A DNA stretch of 64,000 nt from Aureimonas sp. AU4. Its GTDB lineage: Bacteria; Pseudomonadota; Alphaproteobacteria; Rhizobiales; Rhizobiaceae. Position numbers and translations under genes: made by a program. The notes below the pieces were generated by a model that was given only the letters and a program-made list of their open reading frames with translations, ran no database searches and was not told the origin of the DNA. The stretch lies in the NCBI RefSeq assembly GCF_001463765.1, contig NZ_BBWK01000054.1, positions 1 to 64,000 of the forward strand, written 5' to 3'. Shown here one piece after another: positions 29,970 to 40,402 of the stretch (the stretch's first letter is position 1; each line of letters opens with the position of its first letter).

Positions 29970-30689
29970 TCACGCCCCCTCGCCGGCCTTCATGATGTAG
30001 CCGGAACCCCGCACGGTGTGGAGCAGCGGCTCGCCGAAGTCGCGCTCGATCTTGGAGCGCAGGCGCGAGATGTGGACGTCGATGACGTTGGTCTGCGGGT
30101 CGAAGTGGTAGTCCCAGACGTTCTCGAGCAGCATGGTGCGCGTGACGACCTGACCCGCGTGCTTCATCAGGTATTCGAGAAGCCGGAACTCGCGCGGCTG
30201 GAGGAGGATGCTCTTGCCCGCGCGGCGCACCTCGTGGCTGAGACGGTCGAGCTCGAGGTCGCCGACCTGGTACTGCATCTCGACGTCGCGAGAGCCCCGC
30301 CGCCGGCCCAGCACCTCGACGCGCGCGAGAAGCTCCGACATCGCATAGGGCTTGGAGAGATAGTCGTCGCCGCCGGCGCGAAGGCCGGTGACACGGTCGT
30401 CCACCTGCCCGAGCGCCGAGAGGATCAGCGCGGGCGTCGCGTTCTTCTTTTCGCGCAGGCCCGCGATCACCGACAGGCCGTCGCGTTCCGGCAGCATCCG
30501 GTCGACCACGAGCACGTCGTAGTTCTGCGTATCGGCCATGTGGAAGCCGGTCTCGCCGTCGGCCGCATGGTCGGCCTGATGCCCGGCCTCCTTGAAGGCC
30601 TTCACGAGGTAGGAAGCGGCTTCCCGGTCGTCTTCGATGATGAGGATGCGCATGGCTGAGGATGTAGGGGAAACGGCGGCCAGCGTCAT
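29970..30689 (-). CDS. OmpR-family response regulator of the degP-linked system
   Basis: A 239-residue transcription factor with a receiver domain (IIEDD near 18-21, phosphoacceptor Asp63 in VVDRMLPERDG, Lys in LSKPYA) and a winged-helix domain (LQPREFRLLEYLMKHAG, TNVIDVHISRLRSKI, VRGSGYIM). I used the ATG at 30689 because GGAGG sits 5 bases before it. An internal ATG at 30653, beginning MRILIIEDD as the family does, lacks a visible ribosome-binding site but is possible. It pairs with the downstream kinase and probably regulates genes around degP. Confidence 0.85.
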   Translation of the reverse strand: MTLAAVSPTSSAMRILIIEDDREAASYLVKAFKEAGHQADHAADGETGFHMADTQNYDVLVVDRMLPERDGLSVIAGLREKKNATPALILSALGQVDDRVTGLRAGGDDYLSKPYAMSELLARVEVLGRRRGSRDVEMQYQVGDLELDRLSHEVRRAGKSILLQPREFRLLEYLMKHAGQVVTRTMLLENVWDYHFDPQTNVIDVHISRLRSKIERDFGEPLLHTVRGSGYIMKAGEGA

Positions 30690-30721
30690 CTGATCCTCCG
30701 GCGTTCGAGGGACTGGATCTC

Positions 30722-30757
30722 AAAAAAGGGGCGGCGAACCCACCGGCTCGCCGCCCC
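30722..30757 (-). terminator. Intrinsic terminator after degP
   Basis: On the minus strand a 10-bp GC-rich perfect stem (GGGGCGGCGA with TCGCCGCCCC, 10-base loop) is followed by TTTTTT. It lies 52 bases after the degP stop and before the response regulator gene, so most degP transcripts should end here. Confidence 0.85.
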
Positions 30758-30770
30758 GACACCTTCGGGG

Positions 30771-30799
30771 GATCCCGCGCCCTCGACCGGCGCGGGATC
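30771..30799 (-). terminator. Second hairpin directly after degP
   Basis: A perfect 10-bp inverted repeat (GATCCCGCGC and GCGCGGGATC, 9-base loop), starting about 10 bases past the degP stop on the minus strand. No T-tract follows, so it probably protects the 3' end or assists the terminator that comes after it. Confidence 0.5.
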
Positions 30800-30808
30800 G
30801 TCGTCCGA

Positions 30809-32329
30809 TCAGCTGCCGGCGATAGGCAGCGCGACGAAGCGGTTCTGGTCGCCCTGGCGCAGCTGGAACAGGGCGGCCTTGCGGCCCGAGTCCTTGGCGG
30901 CCTTGATGGCGTCCTGCACCTCGCGCTGCGAGTTCACGCTCTTGCCGTTCACGGCCACGATCGTGTCGCCGGCCGAGACGCCGCGCGTGGCGGCCTCGGA
31001 GTCCGGGTCGACGTCGGTGACGACCACCCCGTTGCCCTCGTCGGAGGGCGTCAGCGTCAGGCCGTAGCCCTGCAGCGAGGACGGGTTCACCGGCACGCGG
31101 CTGTTGCCATTGCTCGCGTTCGAGGCCTCGTCGAGCGAGGCGATATTGCCGAGCGCGACCTTGACGTCCTTGGCCGACCCCGAGCGCCAGAGCGTGACGT
31201 CGATCGTCGTGCCGGGACGGTAGGCCGCCACCTTGCGGGCGAGGTCGCGCGGTCCGTCCACCGTCTCGCCGTTGACGGCGGTGATGACGTCGCCGGTCTG
31301 GATGCCGGCCTTGGTGGCGGGCGTCTCGTTGTCGGGCAGCGTGACGATGGCGCCCTTCTCGTTGGCGAGGCCCACGGCTTCCGCGATGTCCTTGGTCACC
31401 GGAGCGATCTGGACGCCGAGCCAGCCGCGCTGGACGTTGCCGTTCTCGCGCAGCGACTGCACCACGGACTGGGCGGTCGAGGCGGGGATGGCGAAGCCGA
31501 TGCCGACCGAGCCGCCCGAGGGCGAGAAGATCGCCGTGTTGATGCCGATCACCTGACCCTGCTGGTTGAAGGCGGGGCCGCCCGAGTTGCCGCGGTTCAC
31601 CGGCGCGTCGATCTGGATGAAGTCATCGTAGGGGCCCGCGCCGATGTCGCGGCCGCGCGCCGAGACGATGCCCGCCGTCACAGAGCCGCCGAGGCCGAAG
31701 GGATTGCCGACCGCGATCACCCAGTCGCCGACCCGCACCTTGGCGTCGTCCGCAAAGCTCACATAGGTGAACTTCTGGTTCTTGGCGTCGACCTTCAGAA
31801 GCGCGAGATCGGTGCGCGGGTCGGTGCCGATCAGCTTGGCGTCGTACTCGGTGCCGTCGTTCAGGACGACCGTGTACTGCGTTCCGCCGTCGACCACGTG
31901 GTTGTTGGTCACGACGTAGCCGTCGTCGGAGATGAAGAAGCCCGACCCCTGAGCCATGCCGCCGTCACGCGGCGTGCGGCGCTGGGGACCGCGCTGGCCC
32001 GGCTGCCCTTGGCCGTTCGGGCCCTCGAAGAAGCGGCGGAGCGGATGGCCCTCGGGCAGCGAGTCGAAGGGCGAGGCGCCGCTGTTGCCGTCGTCGGCGG
32101 CGGGCCGCACGGCCTCCTTCACGCGCACCGACACGACGGCGGGCGACACCTTCTCGACGACGTTGGCGAAGCCGAAGCTTTCGGCGGCGGGCGCCACCTG
32201 GACGGCCTGGGCAAAGCTCGGGGCGGTCGTGGCGACGACGCCGCCGGAGAAGGCGAGGCCCGCGACGCCGGCCGCGAGCGCTGCGGCGGAAAGGCGGCGC
32301 TTCGTCTTGGATAGGGTCTGGATGCTCAT
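30809..32329 (-). CDS. degP: DegP/HtrA-type periplasmic serine protease
   Basis: Periplasmic quality-control protease and chaperone of 506 residues. A signal peptide ends around ATTAPSFA (residue 40). The catalytic triad is His144 (TNNHVV), Asp174 (DPRTDLALLK) and Ser249 (RGNSGGP). Two PDZ domains follow (about 315-400 and 420-500). A Gly/Gln/Arg-rich loop (GQGQPGQRGPQRR) precedes the catalytic His, the place of the LA loop. In Sinorhizobium degP1 lies beside cycHJKL and this two-component pair; here it also lies next to both. It has its own promoter region and two terminator-like hairpins. Confidence 0.95.
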   Translation of the reverse strand: MSIQTLSKTKRRLSAAALAAGVAGLAFSGGVVATTAPSFAQAVQVAPAAESFGFANVVEKVSPAVVSVRVKEAVRPAADDGNSGASPFDSLPEGHPLRRFFEGPNGQGQPGQRGPQRRTPRDGGMAQGSGFFISDDGYVVTNNHVVDGGTQYTVVLNDGTEYDAKLIGTDPRTDLALLKVDAKNQKFTYVSFADDAKVRVGDWVIAVGNPFGLGGSVTAGIVSARGRDIGAGPYDDFIQIDAPVNRGNSGGPAFNQQGQVIGINTAIFSPSGGSVGIGFAIPASTAQSVVQSLRENGNVQRGWLGVQIAPVTKDIAEAVGLANEKGAIVTLPDNETPATKAGIQTGDVITAVNGETVDGPRDLARKVAAYRPGTTIDVTLWRSGSAKDVKVALGNIASLDEASNASNGNSRVPVNPSSLQGYGLTLTPSDEGNGVVVTDVDPDSEAATRGVSAGDTIVAVNGKSVNSQREVQDAIKAAKDSGRKAALFQLRQGDQNRFVALPIAGS

Positions 32330-32399
32330 GATGACCTCGTTCGATGGGTTCGGTCGGGCGGGGTGCCGCTCTGTCCGTGACCCGGAACGTAGGGATCGT

Positions 32400-32443
32400 C
32401 ACCTTACGGCAATCCTTCGATGGCATGAAACCTTGGTAAGGTG
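32400..32443. promoter_or_regulatory. Dyad element upstream of degP
   Basis: CACCTTAC (32400-32407) and GTAAGGTG (32436-32443) form perfect 8-bp inverted arms about 70-115 bases before the degP start, with a 28-base spacer. The arms could be two binding sites for a regulator. Binding by the neighbouring OmpR-type regulator is only a guess; such regulators usually prefer direct repeats. Confidence 0.35.
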
Positions 32444-32457
32444 CCCGATAACCGCGT

Positions 32458-33133
32458 TTACGGCACGACTCGGCCGTCCACGATCTGGATCGTGCGGTCG
32501 CAGCGGCGCGCCAGATCCATGTTGTGGGTCACGAGGAGAAAGGTCGTGCCCCGCTCCTTGTTGACCGAGCGCATGAGCTCGAAGACGCCCTCGGCCGACT
32601 TCGTGTCGAGATTGCCGGTCGGCTCGTCGGCCAGGACGATGGCGGGATCGACCGCGAGCGCGCGAGCGATGGCGACACGCTGCTGCTGCCCGCCCGACAT
32701 GGTGTTCGCCCGGCTGTCCGCAAACGGGGAAAGCTGCACCTGGTCGATGAGCCGCTCGGCGGTCCGGCGCATCTCGCTGTTGGCGAAGCCGCGCCGGACG
32801 AGAAGCGGCAACATGACGTTCTCCAGCGCCGTGAAGGCCGAGATGAGGTGATGGTACTGGAAGACGAAGCCGATGCTTTGCCCGCGAAGGGTGGTCAAGG
32901 CGGCCTCGTCGAGACCGCCGGTGTCCTGCCCGTCGATGCGCAGCGAGCCGCCGCTCGGGCGGTCGAGCAGGCCGATGATGTTGAGGAGCGTGCTCTTGCC
33001 CGAACCGCTCGGGCCGATCACGGCGCAGAACTCGCCCGTCGCGACCGTGATGTCGATTCCGTGCAGAACCTCCGTCTCGGACGGCGTTCCGACGTTGTAG
33101 GCCTTGCGGATGCCTTGAAGAAGGAGAACGGCC

Positions 33134-33141
<8 letters not shown>
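32458..33141 (-). CDS. ABC transporter ATP-binding protein, MacB/LolD-type
   Basis: ATPase subunit of 227 residues. Walker [10 protein letters not shown] is followed by a Q-loop (FQYHHL), the signature [15 protein letters not shown], Walker [12 protein letters not shown], and the His switch (LLVTHN). The length and motifs match LolD/MacB/DevA exporters. The start is a GTG that overlaps the permease stop by 8 bases, in the pattern GTGgcTGA; the open frame further upstream has no resemblance. It energises the permease encoded just before it. Two alternative assignments are lipoprotein release and peptide or lipid export; the HlyD-type partner favours the latter. Confidence 0.88.
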
Positions 33142-34352
<1,211 letters not shown>

Positions 34353-34360
<8 letters not shown>

Positions 34361-35630
34361 CGGTCCGCACCCGCAAGCGCTGGCCGTCGGCAAGGTTCGT
34401 GCCAAGCCCTCGGACGACCGTTTCGCCGGGCGCGAGGCCGCCAAGCACCTCCAGCGCCGCGTCGCCCCTCAGGCCCGGCCGTATCGTGCGGCGGTGGAGC
34501 ACCCCGTCCTGCGCCACCAGCACCCACGGGTTCGGCCCCGCGACGTCGTGGACATCGCCGAGATCGACCGTGACGGCGTCGGTCTTGCGATTCGTCTCGA
34601 TCTCGGCCGAGACGGTCATGTCCTGCCGGAGGTAGGCGGGCGGGTTCGGCACGTCGAGCTTGACGAGAACCGAACCGCTCTGGGCGTTCACCGCAGGGTT
34701 GATGTAGCCGACCGTCGCCGCGAAGACCTGTGCCGGATAGGCGTCGGCCGCGATGGCGGCGGTCTCGCCGAGCCGGAGAAGGCCGAGGTTCTGCTCGTCG
34801 ATCTGCACCACGATCTGCGTCTCGCCGGCGGGCGCAAGCACCATCAGCGTCTCGCCCGGCTGCACCGTGTCCCCCAGCTCGACATTGCGGGTGATCAGCG
34901 TGCCGTCGCGCGAGGCCCGGATCTGGCTGTCGCGCAGCACGGTCCGCGCCGCCTCGAGCTGCGCCTTCATCTGCTCGACGAGGCTCTGCGCGACGCGGAA
35001 GTCCATGCCGCCCGGCCGGTTGGTCTCGACCTGAAGCTCGGCGGCGCGCAACTGGGAGCCAGCGACGTCGAGAGCGCGCTTGTCGTCGTCGAGGGTCGCG
35101 GTGGTGGCGACGCCGTGGCGCGAAAGGTCGAGCGTCCGACGATAGGTGGCCTCGGCGTTGACCAGCGCCGCCTCGGCCTGACGCCTTGCCTCCTCCGCGA
35201 GCGGCGCGGCCACGTTGCGCAGTTGCTCGAGCTTCGCTTGCGCCTGCGCGACCGCCGTCCCGGCGGTGGCGACGGCCGTTCGGGCCTGCGCGTCGTCCAG
35301 CTGGATCAGGAGATCGCCGGCCTTCACGGCCTGCCCCTCCTCCACCGGCACGCCGGCCACGACGCCGATGATCTTCGAGCCGACGTCGATCCGGAACGGC
35401 GTCTGCACGAGGCCGCTTGTGACAACGGTCTGGACGATGTCCCGGCGCACGACCGTCGTGACCGGGACGACGGGGCCCAGGAACCAGGGAACGGTGAAAT
35501 AGGCGATGCCGCCGCCCACGAGGACGAGGGCCACGATCCAGCCCATGCGCCTGCGCAACCAAGCGAGCGGCCCTTGGGCGGACTTTTCGGCCTGGGTGTC
35601 CGGCCATCGTAGCGCATGTGTGACCGACAT
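34353..35630 (-). CDS. HlyD/MacA-family periplasmic adaptor
   Basis: Membrane fusion protein of 425 residues. A single N-terminal transmembrane segment (GWIVALVLVGGGIAYFTVPW) is followed by the barrel-sandwich hybrid (VGSKIIGVVAGVPVEEGQAVKAGD), a coiled-coil hairpin rich in Ala/Gln/Arg (about 115-225), and the second lipoyl half (IRASRDGTLITRNVELGDTV). It would link the permease to an outer-membrane channel such as TolC, which is not encoded nearby. It is the first gene of the exporter operon, 140 bases after ccmH. Confidence 0.88.
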
Positions 35631-35771
35631 CGCGAACGCCCGATGCGGGCCGCGACGGCGGGCATGGAATGGGAAGCCTCGCCGTGGCCTGCAGCTGCCG
35701 ACGCTAGGAAGCGGGCGGCGCCCGGCCTTGATCCCGATCAGACGCCCGGCGTTTGTCGCACGAGGCGGTCG

Positions 35772-36230
35772 TCAGGCGTCCTCAGCCGTCAGGCGCCGGA
35801 GTTCGCGCTCCTCGGCTTCGCTCAAGGGTTCCGTCTCCATCGCCCTCGCGCGACGCCGCGCGCTCCAGGCGAGGACGCCGCCGAAGACGAGAAGCACCGC
35901 CGGCGTGCCCCAGAGCGCGATCGTCTCCCATTCGAGGCGCGGGCGTAGCAGCACGAACTGGCCGTAGCGCGCGACGAGATAGTCGCGCACGCCCTCGTCG
36001 CTGTCGCCCGCCTGGAGCCGCTGGCGCACGAGGACGCGCAGGTCCTTGGCAAGGGGCGCGTCGGAATCGTCGATCGACTGGTTCTGGCAGACCATGCAGC
36101 GCAGCTCGGCCGAGATCGTGCGCGCCCGCGCCTCCAGCGCCGGGTCGGGCAGGATCTCGTCGGGCTGGACCGCGAGCGCGGGGCCGCCGAGTGCAACAGC
36201 AAGCGCGAGTGCGGCAAGGCGGCGACGCAT
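35772..36230 (-). CDS. ccmH: Cytochrome c-type biogenesis protein CcmH
   Basis: Periplasmic, membrane-anchored thiol reductase/haem lyase component of system I cytochrome c maturation. A signal peptide ([14 protein letters not shown]) precedes CMVCQNQ (Cys45, Cys48), the redox-active pair that acts on apocytochrome c. A transmembrane segment lies near residues 107-123 and a short charged tail follows. The 152 residues match CycL/CcmH. It is the last gene of the ccmIEFH run, 9 bases after ccmF. Confidence 0.95.
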   Translation of the reverse strand: MRRRLAALALAVALGGPALAVQPDEILPDPALEARARTISAELRCMVCQNQSIDDSDAPLAKDLRVLVRQRLQAGDSDEGVRDYLVARYGQFVLLRPRLEWETIALWGTPAVLLVFGGVLAWSARRRARAMETEPLSEAEERELRRLTAEDA

Positions 36231-36239
36231 GTCCGCGCC

Positions 36240-38225
36240 CTACTCCGCCGGCACCGGTGCGGGCGGGCGGCGCGAGCGGGCCGGCGCGCCGACGCGCAGG
36301 CGGCGATCGCTGAGCGAGGCGAAGCCGCCGAGCGCCATCAGAACGGCGCCGAGCCAGATCAGCGTGATCAGCGGCTTGGTCCAGATGCGGACCACGGTCG
36401 CCCCGCCGTTCGCCGCGCTGTCGCCGAGCGCGATGTAGACCTGGCTGAAGAAGCGGGTGTGGATGCCGGCTTCGGTGGTCGGCATCTGGCGCACGGGATA
36501 GAAGCGTCGCGCCGTCTCCAGCGCGGTCACCTCGCCGTTCGGGCGGATCAGGGTGAAGCGCCCGACATCCTCGCGGTAGTTCGGTCCCTCGCGCGGGGTC
36601 ATGCCCTCGAAGCGCACGGTGATGCCGTCCGCCACGACGCTCGCACCGGGCACCATGGTCGTCACCGTCTCGGTCTCGAAGCTGTTCACCGCCACGACGC
36701 CGAGCATCGTCGCGCCGAGGCCGGCATGGGCGAGAGCCGTGCCGAAAGCCGAGCGCGGCAGGCCGCGAAAGCGCGACCACGCGGTGCCGAGAGGCACGCG
36801 GCCAAGGCCCGCGCGGCTCGCGAGATCGACGAGGCTTCCCGCGATCACCCAGACCGCGAGGCCGAAGCCCAGCGCGGCCAGGATGCGCAGTCCCTGCGTG
36901 ACGGCGAGAACCGCGAGCATCGCCGCCATCGCCATGCCGACCGCCACATAGAGGCGCTGCGCGGCGGCCAGAAGGTCCCCGCGCTTCCAGGCGAGGAACG
37001 GCCCGAAGGGCACCGCCAGCAGCAGCGGCACCATGAGGGGGCCGAAGGTCAGGTTGAAGAAGGGCGCGCCGACCGAGATCTTGGTGCCGGTCACCACCTC
37101 CAGCGCCAGCGGGTAGAGCGTGCCGACGAGAACCGTGGCGGCGGCGGTCGACAGGAACAGGTTGTTGAAGACCAGCGCGCCCTCTCGGCTGATCGGCGCG
37201 AAGATCGAGCCAGCCTCCAGCGCCTGCGCCCGCCAGGCGAAGAGCGACAGCGAGCCGCCGATGAAGACGCACAGGATGCCGAGGATGAAGACGCCGCGCT
37301 CGGGGTCCACCGCGAAGGCATGGACCGAGGTCAGAACGCCGGAGCGCACGAGGAACGTCCCGAGCAACGAGAGCGAGAAGGTCAGGATCGCCAGAAGCAC
37401 GGTCCAGATCTTCAGCGCCGAGCGCTTCTCCATGACGAGCGCCGAGTGAAGCAGCGCCGTGCCTGAGAGCCAGGGCATGAAGGAGGCGTTCTCGACCGGG
37501 TCCCAGAACCACCAGCCGCCCCAGCCGAGCTCGTAATAGGCCCAGTAGGAACCCATTGCGATGCCCGCCGTGAGGAAGGCCCAGGCGAGCAGGGTCCAAG
37601 GCCGCACCCAGCGCGCCCAGGCTGCATCGATGCGCCCGTCGATCAGCGCCGCGACCGCGAAGGAGAACGAGATCGAGAAGCCGACATAGCCGAGGTAGAG
37701 AAGCGGCGGGTGGATCGCGAGCCCGATGTCCTGGAGGATCGGGTTGAGGTCGTTGCCCTCCGGCGGCGCCGGAACCGAGCGCAGGAAGGGGTTCGAGGTC
37801 AGCAGGATGAAGAGGAGGAAGGCCGTCTGGATCCAAGCCTGGACGCCGAGCACGTTGGCCTTCAGCGTCGGCGGCAGGTCGCGGCCGAAGAGGGCCACCG
37901 TCGAGCCGAAGAGCGACAGGATGAGCACCCAGAGGAGCATGGAGCCCTCGTGGTTCCCCCAGACGCCGGTGATCTTGTAGAGGAGCGGCTTCAGCGAATG
38001 GCTGTTCTCGACGACGTTCACGACCGAGAAGTCGGATACGACATAGGCGTGGGTCAGCGCCGCGAAGCTCAGCGCCAGAAGCAGGAAGCCCGCCACCGAG
38101 CTCGCCGACCCCGTCGCCATCAGACGCTCGTCCCTCAACCGCGCGCCCACGGGCGGCAGGACTGACTGAACGAGCGAGAGCGCCAGCGCGAGCACCAGCG
38201 CGAAGTGGCCGATCTCGACGCTCAC
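36240..38225 (-). CDS. ccmF: Haem lyase CcmF
   Basis: Large polytopic membrane protein of 661 residues that attaches haem to apocytochrome c. The WWD domain (GWGGWWFWDPVENASFMPW) marks the haem-binding region, and histidines in flanking loops are present. About 14-15 hydrophobic segments are visible. It corresponds to CycK of rhizobia. The start ATG overlaps the ccmE stop by 4 bases; translation of ccmE and ccmF is probably coupled. Confidence 0.96.
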   Translation of the reverse strand: MSVEIGHFALVLALALSLVQSVLPPVGARLRDERLMATGSASSVAGFLLLALSFAALTHAYVVSDFSVVNVVENSHSLKPLLYKITGVWGNHEGSMLLWVLILSLFGSTVALFGRDLPPTLKANVLGVQAWIQTAFLLFILLTSNPFLRSVPAPPEGNDLNPILQDIGLAIHPPLLYLGYVGFSISFSFAVAALIDGRIDAAWARWVRPWTLLAWAFLTAGIAMGSYWAYYELGWGGWWFWDPVENASFMPWLSGTALLHSALVMEKRSALKIWTVLLAILTFSLSLLGTFLVRSGVLTSVHAFAVDPERGVFILGILCVFIGGSLSLFAWRAQALEAGSIFAPISREGALVFNNLFLSTAAATVLVGTLYPLALEVVTGTKISVGAPFFNLTFGPLMVPLLLAVPFGPFLAWKRGDLLAAAQRLYVAVGMAMAAMLAVLAVTQGLRILAALGFGLAVWVIAGSLVDLASRAGLGRVPLGTAWSRFRGLPRSAFGTALAHAGLGATMLGVVAVNSFETETVTTMVPGASVVADGITVRFEGMTPREGPNYREDVGRFTLIRPNGEVTALETARRFYPVRQMPTTEAGIHTRFFSQVYIALGDSAANGGATVVRIWTKPLITLIWLGAVLMALGGFASLSDRRLRVGAPARSRRPPAPVPAE

Positions 38226-38707
38226 ATGCCCGCTCCGTTCGGCGCGGTCGGCGCGTTGGCGCCCGCCATGACCTCGCCCTCCTTCCAGATGCCGCGACGC
38301 TTCATGTCGTCGACGACCTCCTTGGGCATGTAGGTTTCGTCGTGCTTGGCGAGCACGGTGTCGGCCCGGAAGACGTGGTCCGCCCCGACCGTCCCCTCCG
38401 CCACGACGCCCTGCCCCTCGCGGAAGAGGTCCGGCAGCAGCCCGGCATAGGTCACCTCGACGCTTTCCACCGTGTCGGTCACGCGGAAGCGCACCGGAGC
38501 GCCGTCGGCGCGGGCGACCGAGCCCGCCTCGACGATCCCGCCGAGCCGCAGCCGCTGGCCGGAGCCCGGCTGGTGCGAGAGGATGTCGGTCGGCGAAGCG
38601 AAATAGGCGACGCTGTCGGACAGCGCGGTCAGCACCAGCCCGCCGGCCGCTCCGACGACGGCGAGGATGGCGGCGAGCGAGAGGGCGCGCTTCTGTTTGC
38701 GGGTCAT
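38222..38707 (-). CDS. ccmE: Haem chaperone CcmE
   Basis: Periplasmic haem chaperone of 161 residues with one N-terminal membrane anchor (SLAAILAVVGAAGGLVLTAL). The covalent haem ligand is in LAKHDETYMPKEV (His122, with Tyr126 four residues on), the HxxxY motif. It receives haem from CcmC, which is not in this window, and passes it to CcmF. The Gly/Pro-rich tail is typical. It overlaps both neighbours by 4 bases. It corresponds to rhizobial CycJ. Confidence 0.96.
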   Translation of the reverse strand: MTRKQKRALSLAAILAVVGAAGGLVLTALSDSVAYFASPTDILSHQPGSGQRLRLGGIVEAGSVARADGAPVRFRVTDTVESVEVTYAGLLPDLFREGQGVVAEGTVGADHVFRADTVLAKHDETYMPKEVVDDMKRRGIWKEGEVMAGANAPTAPNGAGM

Positions 38708-39843
38708 GGCGTCGATACCGGTCCGGAGGCGTCGAGGCCGAGCGCTGATGCGGCCTCGGCCACCGTCATACGCCCGGGCGACCCTTGCGGAAAGACGTCG
38801 AGCGCGCGCCGCAGCGCCGCGCCGGCGCGCTCGCGCTGGCCGAGAACCACGTAGGAGCGCATGAGCCGGGCCCAGCCATCGGGGTCGTCGGGCGTGGATT
38901 CGAGGCGGCTGGCGAGCTGCGCCACCATGCCTTCGATCATCGCGCCACTATCCTGCGTCGACAGCGAGGCCGCCGCCTCGACATCGGCAGCGGTCGGCCC
39001 GCTCGAGGGAGCGGACGACGCGGCTCGCGCATCGGCGAGCGCCGCTTCCGCGACAGGCCGGAACGGCGCGTCGGCCGGCGCATCCGCCAGCAGCGCATCC
39101 CAGGCGACGGCGGCTTCGGCATTCTGGCCGCTCTGGGATAGCGCGAGGGCGAGATAGAAGCGCGCGGCCGGCAGGCCCGGCTGGAGCTCCAGCGCGCGGC
39201 GGAAGGTCGCCTGCGCCTCAGGCGAGACCTCGCCGCCCGCCGCCTGCACCATCGCCTCGCCAAGGCCGGCCTGGTTCTGCGGCGTCTCGCCGGAAAGGCG
39301 GATCACGTTGCGATAGGCGTTGGCGGCCTTGGCCCCCTCGCCCATGCGCAGATACACGGGCGCCACGACGCTCCAGCCCTCCGCGTCGTCCGGCCGATCG
39401 GCGAGGCGCTGCTCGATCAGGCCGACGATCGCGGCCACGCTCGGCCGCTTGGCTTCAAGGTCGCGCGAGGCGAGCGGCTGGTCGCCGATCTCCGGGGTGC
39501 CGGTGCGGTCGTAGAACACGAACGCGCCGAGCGGCAGGAGCAGCGCCACGACGAGGGCAGCCAGAACCGGACGCCGCGAGGCGATGGCGGGCTTGGCGGC
39601 GGCCGTCTCGGCACGCAGGAGCCGGCGGCCGATCTCGGCCCGTGCGCCGGCCGCGTCGGCCGGCGCGATCGCGCCCCGCTCGACATCTCCCGCCAGCTCG
39701 CGCAGCTGCGCGCGGAACACCTCGCGGTCGTAGGCCTCGCGCGTGTCGGCCTGTGCGCCGTCGGGCGTCCGGCGCAGGAGCGGAAGGACGATCGCGGCGG
39801 TGACAATCAGCGTGAGAAGCGCGGCGAGGAGCCAGAAGAGCAT
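38704..39843 (-). CDS. ccmI: Cytochrome c maturation protein CcmI
   Basis: A 379-residue membrane protein that presents apocytochrome c to the lyase. Two transmembrane segments are at the N-terminus (LLAALLTLIVTAAIVLPLL and ALVVALLLPLGAFVFY), separated by a coiled-coil cytoplasmic loop. A periplasmic tetratricopeptide domain from about residue 160 to the end carries repeats such as EGWSVVAPVYLRMGEGAKAANAYRN. It corresponds to CycH of rhizobia, first in the four-gene operon. Confidence 0.92.
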   Translation of the reverse strand: MLFWLLAALLTLIVTAAIVLPLLRRTPDGAQADTREAYDREVFRAQLRELAGDVERGAIAPADAAGARAEIGRRLLRAETAAAKPAIASRRPVLAALVVALLLPLGAFVFYDRTGTPEIGDQPLASRDLEAKRPSVAAIVGLIEQRLADRPDDAEGWSVVAPVYLRMGEGAKAANAYRNVIRLSGETPQNQAGLGEAMVQAAGGEVSPEAQATFRRALELQPGLPAARFYLALALSQSGQNAEAAVAWDALLADAPADAPFRPVAEAALADARAASSAPSSGPTAADVEAAASLSTQDSGAMIEGMVAQLASRLESTPDDPDGWARLMRSYVVLGQRERAGAALRRALDVFPQGSPGRMTVAEAASALGLDASGPVSTP

Positions 39844-39930
39844 GAACGGTCCGAAGGGTCAGGCCGCCCGTCTGCCCTTTCGGGGCGGCGACATCAAGGC
39901 GAACGGTCTGGTGAGCCGGTCACGCACGCG

Positions 39931-40347
39931 TCAGGCGACGGGGGTCCACTGGTCCTCGCCCTGCCGGCAGGCGGTGCCGACCTGGCGCACCGTGTTGTCG
40001 CCGCGCGTGATCGTATGGGTGAAGCCACGGCAGTCCTGCGATCCGACGCGATAGAGCTGGGTCGGCACGAACTGCCCCCGGAAGCCGTCGGCCTCCCAGC
40101 TCACGGGCTGGCCGACCGGCCCGAACTGGAGCGCCTGGTACTCGGCGAGGATCGCCCGTTCCTCGGCCGCGGAGGATAGCTTGATGCGCTGGGTCGATGC
40201 GATCGAGCCGCGCAGCGAGGCCGCCCCGGCCGGCAGCGCCACGGGCTGAGAGCCGGTCAGGCGCGGAAGCGAGGTGAGGTTCGCGTTCGCGCAGCCCGCC
40301 AGCATCAACGGAACCAGAAGGAGGATCATTGAACGGGCAAGGCGCAT
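39931..40347 (-). CDS. Lipoprotein, surface-antigen-like
   Basis: A 138-residue lipoprotein: a signal peptide with the lipobox LAGC (acylated Cys about residue 19). The mature part contains QPVSWEADGFRGQFVPTQLY and DCRGFTHTITRGD, then a second Cys in GTACRQG. It resembles the small surface-antigen family of 17-kDa type lipoproteins found next to two-component genes in alphaproteobacteria. The next gene downstream, ccmI, is on the same strand 87 bases on, with a GC-rich hairpin between. Function unknown; probably outer-membrane. Confidence 0.78.
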   Translation of the reverse strand: MRLARSMILLLVPLMLAGCANANLTSLPRLTGSQPVALPAGAASLRGSIASTQRIKLSSAAEERAILAEYQALQFGPVGQPVSWEADGFRGQFVPTQLYRVGSQDCRGFTHTITRGDNTVRQVGTACRQGEDQWTPVA

Positions 40348-40402
40348 GAAACCGGACCGCTGCGGCGCCGCGAGCTCTGGCCGTGGCGCCCTTGAACAAC
40401 CC

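Noticed and set aside
39869-39895. Terminator between the lipoprotein gene and ccmI
   Set aside because: GCCGCCC/GGGCGGC arms exist but no T-tract and a large loop; not convincing.
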